Assembly (NCBI RefSeq): GCF_013009555.1
Contig: NZ_CP046176.1
Span: 589,501 to 653,500 of the forward strand
DNA length: 64,000 nt
DNA from: Phocaeicola dorei
Lineage (GTDB): Bacteria; Bacteroidota; Bacteroidia; Bacteroidales; Bacteroidaceae
Reading direction: 5' to 3'
A model generated the notes under the pieces. That model saw only the letters and a list, made by a program, of their open reading frames with translations, ran no database searches and was not told the DNA's origin. Shown here piece by piece: positions 25,146 to 32,002 of this stretch (position 1 is the first letter of the stretch; the number at the start of each line of letters is the position of its first letter). Made by a program: the position numbers and the translations under genes.

Positions 25146-27050
25146 ATGAAATTACTGAAAATATTATGTTTGGTATTCATTGTCGTGCTATTTAGTGCAT
25201 GTCAGCCCACAACACTGGATACAGTATCTCCTGATGGAAATCTAAAAATAACAGTGAAACCTGTAATGACTAATTCTTATGGGGAGATAGTTTTTACAGT
25301 GAGTTATAAAGGAGATAGTATTCTTTGTCAATCCAAATTAGGGATTGAAACTGAAAAACAAAAGTTCACAACAAATCAGAGAATAAAGTCGGTTTCTGAT
25401 ATAAAATATATAGTTGATGATTATAGGATGATAACTGGCAAACGGAGTCTTTGTATAAACAAGGCTTCTGAGAGAACCTATTTTTTGGAAAATGATAAAG
25501 GACAGATTTTGAGAGTCATATTTAGAGTATATAATGACGGGATTGCTTTTAAATATAATCTTGACACTATTGTAACACGAGAACATATTATTGATGAATA
25601 TACTACCTACACTATACCGAGAGGAACTAAAAGATGGATGCAACAATATGACGTTTCTTATGAATGTTTTTTCCCGATGTCAACTGATGGAAAGTTGGTT
25701 GGGCATCCAGAGGTTAACCTTTGGGGATATCCTGGACTTGTAGAGCCACGAGATTCTGTATTTATGTTGATAACGGAAGCCAATATTAGACGTGGTCATT
25801 GTGGCTCTCTTTTATATAATGGAGATAATCCAGATAATTATCAAGTACGCTTAGCAGATAATAATATGCTTATGCAAGCATCGTCATGGGACTCTCCTTG
25901 GAGATTACTTATTGTTGGAACATTGGCGGATGTTGTGGAGTCTACATTGGTGACAGATGTTTCTGATCCTTCTAAAGTGAGAAATACGGAATGGATAAAT
26001 AGTGGTATAGCATCATGGATATATTGGGCATATAACCATGGTACAAAGGATTATCAGAAAGTCAAGGATTATACTGATTTGGCTGCTGATATGAAATGGC
26101 CTTATACTTTGATTGACTGGGAATGGAATGAAATGGGGAATGGAGGAAATATTCAAGATGCTGTAAAGTATGCTTTGAAAAAAGGAGTTAAACCGTTAAT
26201 GTGGTATAATTCTAGTACTGCTTGGATTGGCCCCGGCCCTCTTTTCCGATTAAATAAAAAAGAAGATAGAGAAAGAGAGTATAAATGGTTGAGTGATATG
26301 GGAGTTGCAGGTATTAAAGTGGATTTTTTCTCAGGTGACAGCGTTACTACAATGAATTATTTTATTGATTTGCTTGAAGATGCGGTACAGTATAAATTAA
26401 TGCTTAATTTCCATGGAGCTACCCTTCCTCGTGGATGGCAACGTACTTATCCTCATATGATGTCAGTTGAGGGTGTATATGGTGCGGAATGGTATAATAA
26501 TAATTCGATGCTGACCGAGCGGGCAGCAGAACATAATGCAACTTTACCTTTTACAAGGAACGTAGTGGGACCTATGGATTATACTCCGGGAACATTTTCT
26601 GATTCGCAGTATCCACACATTACTTCCTATAGCCACGAGTTGGCATTACCAATAATTTTTGAATCAGCTTTACAACATATGCCGGACAAACCTTCTGTTT
26701 ATTATGCATTGCCAGAGGAAGTCCGGAAACTTCTATCGGAATTACCAACTTCGTGGGATGATACAAAACTTTTATCTGGTTATCCTGGTGTGGAAGTGGT
26801 AATGGCACGACGCAAAAGCGATGTTTGGTATATTGCAGGTATTAATGGTACTGATGAAGCTAGAATGCTTTCTGTAAGATTGGAGGAGTTGTATAATAAG
26901 GGAGATAAAATAACTTTGTTTAGCGATGGCTCTTCTGATAAAGATATCTTTATAGAAAAAAATATTATATTATCTGAGAAAACACAGAATATGGAAATAA
27001 AATGTCTTCCTCGTGGTGGATTCGTGATGGTCTTAAATTATGATATATAA
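25146..27050 (+). CDS. Glycoside hydrolase family 97, retaining type, lipoprotein
   Basis: 634 residues. Lipobox LFSAC at about residue 19. N-terminal beta-sandwich (about 25-270; SPDGNLKITVKPV), TIM barrel (about 280-540; NSGIASWIYWAYNHGTKDYQ, MKWPYTLIDWEWNEMG, KPLMWYNSS), then a C-terminal beta domain ending CLPRGGFVMVL. Asp393 in AGIKVDFFSGDS sits where retaining GH97 enzymes have the nucleophile Asp, which separates this protein from inverting SusB-type alpha-glucosidases that use Glu as base. Known retaining members are alpha-galactosidases and beta-L-arabinopyranosidases, so one of these activities is likely. It follows susCD by 113 bp and is closed by a strong terminator at 27181. Confidence 0.92.
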   Translation: MKLLKILCLVFIVVLFSACQPTTLDTVSPDGNLKITVKPVMTNSYGEIVFTVSYKGDSILCQSKLGIETEKQKFTTNQRIKSVSDIKYIVDDYRMITGKRSLCINKASERTYFLENDKGQILRVIFRVYNDGIAFKYNLDTIVTREHIIDEYTTYTIPRGTKRWMQQYDVSYECFFPMSTDGKLVGHPEVNLWGYPGLVEPRDSVFMLITEANIRRGHCGSLLYNGDNPDNYQVRLADNNMLMQASSWDSPWRLLIVGTLADVVESTLVTDVSDPSKVRNTEWINSGIASWIYWAYNHGTKDYQKVKDYTDLAADMKWPYTLIDWEWNEMGNGGNIQDAVKYALKKGVKPLMWYNSSTAWIGPGPLFRLNKKEDREREYKWLSDMGVAGIKVDFFSGDSVTTMNYFIDLLEDAVQYKLMLNFHGATLPRGWQRTYPHMMSVEGVYGAEWYNNNSMLTERAAEHNATLPFTRNVVGPMDYTPGTFSDSQYPHITSYSHELALPIIFESALQHMPDKPSVYYALPEEVRKLLSELPTSWDDTKLLSGYPGVEVVMARRKSDVWYIAGINGTDEARMLSVRLEELYNKGDKITLFSDGSSDKDIFIEKNIILSEKTQNMEIKCLPRGGFVMVLNYDI

Positions 27051-27180
27051 AATATAAATTTAGATGGTTTAGTTGTATGTTAGCTGATAAGGATATGATA
27101 ATAAAAGATTAAATTTATAGTATTTTGTCGTGAATTTTTAATATTTACAGTCATGTTTTTAAAGTCTGAAAATGTCAGAA

Positions 27181-27225
27181 ATATGGTTATTGAACAAAAT
27201 TCATTTGTTCAATAACCATATTTTC
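27181..27225 (+). terminator. Strong rho-independent terminator after GH97
   Basis: An 18-bp perfect stem: left arm 27181-27198, right arm 27204-27221, loop ATTCA, followed by a T-rich stretch (TTTTCTTTATT). It closes the sigma/susCD/GH97 section and isolates the regulator gene that follows. Confidence 0.9.
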
Positions 27226-27277
27226 TTTATTAAGTACTTAATTAAACCGACAAGTTGCAAATTCTTGAATTTCTTCC

Positions 27278-27285
27278 TAGCTTTG
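27278..27285 (+). promoter_or_regulatory. -7 box of the SusR-like regulator gene
   Basis: TAGCTTTG, exact TAnnTTTG match, with GTTGC about 20 bp upstream (27254-27258) as a weak -33 box. It lies 39 bp before the ATG at 27325 and downstream of the terminator, which argues against the longer frame starting at 27172 (that start would be inside the terminator of the previous gene). Confidence 0.65.
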
Positions 27286-27324
27286 TATTCGTTTGTTTTT
27301 AACAGGAGTACTTGCGTGAAGAAT

Positions 27325-30111
27325 ATGAAAAACATAGGAAGGATATTATTACCAATCATTATTTTGTTATTGACTGTGCGGATAAATGCCGTTCCGGTCA
27401 AAGCATTTGATATGATAGTAAGAAGCCTTCCTAATTCGGAACAGTTGCCGACCAAAGAATTGCTTTGTATTTTCCAGGATTCGGAAGGATATATGTGGTA
27501 TGGTACTGAGGGGGGAGGCTTGTGCCGTGATGATGGATATATAGTGAAAGTATTCCGTTCTGATTTCAAGAATCCGGGAGTCTTGGAAAACAACAGTGTG
27601 ACGTGTATTACTGAAGACAGTGAAGGGAAAATATGGTTTGGAACGAAGCGTGGTGTCTATATTTTGTCAAAAACAGATTATGAGATAAGGGCACTTGCTG
27701 ATGAAACGATAAAGAGTTGGACTATAACTACAATGACAGCGACGTCTGATGGTATGATCTGGATTTCGACTAACAGGCACTTGTTTCGATACAATGCGTT
27801 AGGGGAAAGAACTGGAAAATACATTCTTACATGGAAAGGACAGGAGAATACCGTCAATTCTATTTATGAGGATAAGAAAAAGAAAGTTTGGGTAACTCAA
27901 GCAAAAGGTGGGCTTTTTTGCTATGATAAGGTAAAGGACTCTTTTATTTCATATCCTTGGCCCTATGAAGAGTATCCCACAAGCATGACGGAAGATCATA
28001 ACACCCCGTATTATTGGGTTACTACTTGGGGAAAAGGTATTGTACGTTTTGATCCCAAGGCACAGGATACAGACAAAATGTTTGGATTGCAAACAGTGGA
28101 TAATGCGTCTTCTAACTCCGATACCCGAAAGCTTCATCATATCATACAAGATTCTGTTAAGGGATATTTGTGGGTGACTGCGGCAGATAACTTATATGCC
28201 TATAAAATAACGGCCGATGCATCTTTGGATAAGGTAGATCTCTCTCGTTTATTATCAGCTGACAGGAAAATCCTCACAAAGATTCTTTCCGATCAATCCG
28301 GAAACTTATGGGTGACAGGTTATTATCCTTCTTCTTTCATTATTTCTTTTCTTCCTAATGAAGTGCTTCCTTTGTCTATGGAAGGGGTAAAGCAAAATTT
28401 GGGGGTAATCGCGTCTCCTATGCAGTTTTCTCAAGAGAAAAATTATTATTGGATCAGGCAAAAGAAATTGGGACTATATGCTTATGATCCCCAGAGAGAT
28501 CGTATATCTGTTGTTGAGAATGACAGGGAGCTCTCTTTTTTCTTTGAGAGGCCATCGGACAGAGAGGGACTCTATATGGTAAGGGATCATTCGGTAATTT
28601 TAATTCGGTATAAAGAGAACCGGCTTTTTGAATCCATCGTATGTGCCATACCCATTAAACAAGGTGAGCGTATCCGTGCTTTGCATGATGACCACCATGG
28701 AAATCTTTGGATAGGGACTACTTACCATTTATTTCGGTATAGCTTGGAGGAAGACCGATTGACTACAGTTTGTGATGATGTTAGTTTTATAAATGCTATC
28801 GTTTCGTCTAATGAAGGAGTTGTTTATTTTGCAACTGAAAGTAGAGGGTTGTGGAGAATTTCCGGAGAAAGCCGGTTGCAAATAAAGGATACTGGAGAAA
28901 ATTATTCGGTATTGACTGTCGCTCCGGACAACAATCTTTGGGTGGGTACTAAACAGGGTAACGTGTATAGTTATTCTCCGGATACGAATGATTTTATTTC
29001 CCGGACAAAAGATTGTGGATTGACAGGGGATGCTGTTTTGGATATAAAGTCGGATGACAATGGGAATCTTTGGATTCTTACATCACAGCGGGTGATGGTC
29101 TATCATCCCGGAACACATATCTTTAATATGATGTCTTGTACTGATTCTTGGATAAATTTGGAAGATTTCCAATCATTGTATAAAGACCCTCGGGGAGAAA
29201 TGAGCGTGGGTGGACGAGGTGGAATTGTGACTTTTCCTCACTATAACGAAAAAAAGAGGAGGATACCTGAGCCCGTGGTGCGTTTGACATCCATCAAAAT
29301 GAATAACCTCTCTGAAATAGGAGTGGATAATCAAGAGAAAATAAGACTGTCCCCTCACGAGAGGAATGTGGAATTGTTTTTTTCAACTTTTGATCATTTG
29401 AATACAAATAAGGTAAGATATGCTTATCGTTATAAACAAAGAAACGATAAGTGGGTGACCTTGCCGGCAGGGAAAAATAGTATCGGCTTGTCTGATTTGT
29501 CAAAGGGGGAATTTGAACTGGAAGTTCGTGCTACAGATGAAAACGGACTGTGGAGTAAGAGTACATTGACGGTTATGATCCAGTGTCTGCCTGCTTGGTA
29601 TGAAACAGGTTGGGCGTATTTGTTTTATGTACTTGTTGTTTTATCGGTTGTTTGGGGATTGGGCCGGATGTATATGAAATTACGGAAGCCCATTGTTGCA
29701 CAGACTGTTCTGCCACTGGAACAAAATCCGGAGCAAAGGCATGAGATAGATCCATTGCCGGAAGAAGAGAAAGTAGAAGCGAATTCTATTTCAGCATCTG
29801 ATGAGCAATTAATAAAGAAGGCATTGGACATGGTTGAGAAGAACCTTAGTAATCCTGAATATTCCATAGAAGATTTAAGTAGGGATATGTGCATGAGTCG
29901 TGCCACTCTTTACCGGAAGATTACATCTATCACCGGAAGTTCGCCTTCTGATTTTGTGAAGAATGTACGTCTTCGTAAAGCTGCGGAATTATTGAAAGAG
30001 GGAGGTCTTTCCATTGCTGAGATAGCTGATAAGGTTGGTTTTAATACACCTAGTTATTTCACAAAATCATTCAAGAAACTGTTTGGGGTATTGCCTACAC
30101 AATATAAATAA
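27325..30111 (+). CDS. SusR-like transmembrane regulator: periplasmic propeller sensor plus AraC-type DNA-binding domain, no kinase
   Basis: 928 residues from ATG 27325 (MKNIGRILLPIIILLLTVRI, signal anchor). Periplasmic sensor with repeated two-component-propeller motifs (FQDSEGYMWYGTEGGGLCRD, EDSEGKIWFGTKRGVYIL, DDNGNLWILTS), a YYY-type domain (about 690-755; LSDLSKGEFELEVRATDENG), a membrane segment about 762-782 (WAYLFYVLVVLSVVWGLG), then a linker and an AraC/XylS helix-turn-helix domain (about 825-928; YSIEDLSRDMCMSRATLYRK, IAEIADKVGFNTPSYFTKSF). Histidine-kinase and receiver domains are absent, as in SusR. It is its own transcription unit. Its likely targets are the two matching promoters at 30139 and 31910. 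Confidence 0.9.
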   Translation: MKNIGRILLPIIILLLTVRINAVPVKAFDMIVRSLPNSEQLPTKELLCIFQDSEGYMWYGTEGGGLCRDDGYIVKVFRSDFKNPGVLENNSVTCITEDSEGKIWFGTKRGVYILSKTDYEIRALADETIKSWTITTMTATSDGMIWISTNRHLFRYNALGERTGKYILTWKGQENTVNSIYEDKKKKVWVTQAKGGLFCYDKVKDSFISYPWPYEEYPTSMTEDHNTPYYWVTTWGKGIVRFDPKAQDTDKMFGLQTVDNASSNSDTRKLHHIIQDSVKGYLWVTAADNLYAYKITADASLDKVDLSRLLSADRKILTKILSDQSGNLWVTGYYPSSFIISFLPNEVLPLSMEGVKQNLGVIASPMQFSQEKNYYWIRQKKLGLYAYDPQRDRISVVENDRELSFFFERPSDREGLYMVRDHSVILIRYKENRLFESIVCAIPIKQGERIRALHDDHHGNLWIGTTYHLFRYSLEEDRLTTVCDDVSFINAIVSSNEGVVYFATESRGLWRISGESRLQIKDTGENYSVLTVAPDNNLWVGTKQGNVYSYSPDTNDFISRTKDCGLTGDAVLDIKSDDNGNLWILTSQRVMVYHPGTHIFNMMSCTDSWINLEDFQSLYKDPRGEMSVGGRGGIVTFPHYNEKKRRIPEPVVRLTSIKMNNLSEIGVDNQEKIRLSPHERNVELFFSTFDHLNTNKVRYAYRYKQRNDKWVTLPAGKNSIGLSDLSKGEFELEVRATDENGLWSKSTLTVMIQCLPAWYETGWAYLFYVLVVLSVVWGLGRMYMKLRKPIVAQTVLPLEQNPEQRHEIDPLPEEEKVEANSISASDEQLIKKALDMVEKNLSNPEYSIEDLSRDMCMSRATLYRKITSITGSSPSDFVKNVRLRKAAELLKEGGLSIAEIADKVGFNTPSYFTKSFKKLFGVLPTQYK

Positions 30112-30117
30112 GCTTAT

Positions 30118-30140
30118 AACGGGCTCTGTCGTTTTATTTT
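30118..30140 (+). terminator. Weak terminator after the regulator gene
   Basis: AACGG (30118-30122) pairs with TCGTT (30129-30133, one G-U) and is followed by TTATTTT. Short stem, so weak; its T-run abuts the first activator half-site of the next promoter. Confidence 0.35.
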
Positions 30141-30205
30141 GCAACATTTGTTCCATATCTTGCAACGTGTGAACGGTTTGTATCGAAGAGTGTTTTCTAC
30201 TTTTA
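30139..30205 (+). promoter_or_regulatory. Activator-type promoter of the GH43 gene (copy A)
   Basis: Two direct half-sites, TTGCAACAT (30139) and TTGCAACGT (30160), start exactly 21 bp apart. They are followed by TTTG (30177-30180), 17 bp, and a -7-like TACTTTTA (30198-30205). The same 67-bp layout recurs at 31910-31976 with 56 of 67 bases identical by hand alignment. Direct repeats two helical turns apart just upstream of the -33 box fit an AraC-family activator, most simply the SusR-like protein encoded immediately upstream. Confidence 0.7.
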
Positions 30206-30256
30206 CAACCTATAAAGAATATGAACCAATAATTAATTAAAAACGATTTGTTGGAT

Positions 30257-31891
30257 ATGAAATGTATTTTGTTGTTTTTATCGTTAGTCTGCTCGTTGAG
30301 TGTGAGCGCACAGTATTGTTCAGAAGTATGGTCTCCCGACAATGGGGACGGTACCTATACCAATCCTGTGATAAATGCTGATTATAGTGATCCCGATGTG
30401 GTAGCTGTAGGCGATGATTATTATCTTACAGCCAGTTCTTTTAACTGTATGCCCGGGCTACCTATTTTACACAGTAAAGACCTTGTTAATTGGGAGATAA
30501 TAGGTCACGCCTTGCGTAGCCAGTTTCCTGATTCTGTGCGCACACAACATGGTATGGGTGTATATGCTCCGAGTATAAGATATCATTCAGGCGAATTCTA
30601 TATCTATTGGGGAGATCCCGATCGGGGTATTTTTATGGTGAAAACCAAAGATCCTGCAGGTGAATGGGAAAAACCGGTGATGGTGGTTGAAGGTCTCGGG
30701 TATATCGATACGACTCCGTTGTGGGATGAGGATGGTCGTTGTTATCTTGTCAATGGATGGGCTAACAGTCGTATAGGTTTTAATGGTGTGCTTACTGTAC
30801 GTGAATTGTCTGCTGATGGTACACGCGCCATAGGTGAGCCATGTATTGTATTCGATGGTGATGCTACAGGCAATGTTACTACCGAAGGGCCTAAGTTTTA
30901 TAAGCGTGACGGCTGGTATTGGATTCTTTGTCCTGCCGGTGGTGTAGCTGGAGGCTGGCAGTTGGCTATGCGCAGTAAATCGCCTTATGGTCCATATGAA
31001 TGGAAACGTGTATTGGAACGCGGAAAAACCACGATGAATGGACCTCATCAAGGTGGATGGATACATACAAAATATGGTGAAGACTGGTTTATACATTTTC
31101 AGGATAAAGGTCCTTATGGCCGCGTGTGTCATTTACAACCTGTCGATTGGAGTAGTGGATGGCCTGTTATGGGGAATGCTGGTGAGCCTTACTGGAAATT
31201 CCGTAAGCCGAAATCAGATAGTAAGACTATAGTTAATCCTGTGGAGACTGATGAGTTTGATTCATCAAAACTTGGTATGCAGTGGCAATGGCAAAATGAT
31301 TATAAAGAAAGTTACGGGCAAGCTACAAGTATGGGGTTTTTCCGCCTGTTTACGTATGCATTACCTGAGCTTGGAGATGTCAGTAATCTGTGGTATGTAC
31401 CGAATATGCTATTACAGAAAACACCGGCTGATGAATTTACAGCTACCACAAAGCTGAGTTTTTGTTCGCGTAATTCAGACCAGTATGTTGGTCTTGTCTG
31501 TATGTCGGCCGAATATTCGTCTGTGGGTCTGCAACGTACCGAGGACGGTTACGAGTTACAGATACGCCATAATCCGAATGCCATGCGTACTCACTTGACT
31601 GATGAGGTGTTAACTGTGGATACCTTGAAACCCACACAAAAAGGAACTCCACGTAAGGGACGTCCTGCGGAGATGCATATAAAGGATGTGTACCTACGCA
31701 TGAGTATAAAAGACAGCAAGGTGAACTATGCCTACAGCATTGATGGAAAGAAATGGAAGAAGGCTGGTGGCGAGTATGCTATGGGCAAAGGACGTTGGAT
31801 AGGTTCAAAAATAGGATTTTTTGCCGTTGATCCAAATAAGACCGGTCGCAAAGGATTTATTGATATCGACTGGTTCAGGATTTCCCGATAG
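30257..31891 (+). CDS. Glycoside hydrolase family 43, secreted
   Basis: 544 residues from ATG 30257 (MKCILLFLSLVCSLSVSAQ, signal peptide; the TTG 9 bp earlier adds nothing). Propeller about 30-330 with the base Asp region NADYSDPDVVAVGDDYYLTA, the middle motif GYIDTTPLWDEDGRCYLVNG, and the general acid Glu in TTEGPKFYKRDGWYWILCPA. A C-terminal beta-sandwich (about 340-544; DEFDSSKLGMQWQWQND, KIGFFAVDPN) is typical of GH43 beta-xylosidase/arabinofuranosidase-like enzymes (subfamily 12-like by appearance). It starts the second half of PUL 2 from an activator-type promoter and is separated from the next gene by a copy of that promoter. Substrate linkage not determined. Confidence 0.9.
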   Translation: MKCILLFLSLVCSLSVSAQYCSEVWSPDNGDGTYTNPVINADYSDPDVVAVGDDYYLTASSFNCMPGLPILHSKDLVNWEIIGHALRSQFPDSVRTQHGMGVYAPSIRYHSGEFYIYWGDPDRGIFMVKTKDPAGEWEKPVMVVEGLGYIDTTPLWDEDGRCYLVNGWANSRIGFNGVLTVRELSADGTRAIGEPCIVFDGDATGNVTTEGPKFYKRDGWYWILCPAGGVAGGWQLAMRSKSPYGPYEWKRVLERGKTTMNGPHQGGWIHTKYGEDWFIHFQDKGPYGRVCHLQPVDWSSGWPVMGNAGEPYWKFRKPKSDSKTIVNPVETDEFDSSKLGMQWQWQNDYKESYGQATSMGFFRLFTYALPELGDVSNLWYVPNMLLQKTPADEFTATTKLSFCSRNSDQYVGLVCMSAEYSSVGLQRTEDGYELQIRHNPNAMRTHLTDEVLTVDTLKPTQKGTPRKGRPAEMHIKDVYLRMSIKDSKVNYAYSIDGKKWKKAGGEYAMGKGRWIGSKIGFFAVDPNKTGRKGFIDIDWFRISR

Positions 31892-31909
31892 CTACTCTGT
31901 AGTCGTATC

Positions 31910-31976
31910 TTGCAACATTTGTTCCACATCTTGAAACGTGGGAGCGGTTTGTATCAAGGTGGATTTTCTACATTTG
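31910..31976 (+). promoter_or_regulatory. Activator-type promoter of the GH2 operon (copy B)
   Basis: TTGCAACAT (31910) and TTGAAACGT (31931), 21 bp apart, then TTTG (31948-31951), 17 bp, and TACATTTG (31969-31976), an exact -7 box. Spacing of every element equals copy A at 30139. It starts 19 bp after the GH43 stop codon, so a duplicated promoter has been set between two otherwise adjacent enzyme genes. Confidence 0.75.
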
Positions 31977-32002
31977 CTGTTGATAAATCAATGAATAATA
32001 CC

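Noticed and set aside
27172..27324. 51-residue N-terminal extension of the SusR-like regulator
   Set aside because: It would start within or before the strong terminator at 27181-27225 and before the -7 box at 27278; the ATG at 27325 begins a proper signal anchor.
30587..31132. 181-codon minus-strand frame opposite the GH43 gene
   Set aside because: Antisense shadow with no domain; GH43 catalytic motifs lie on the plus strand.
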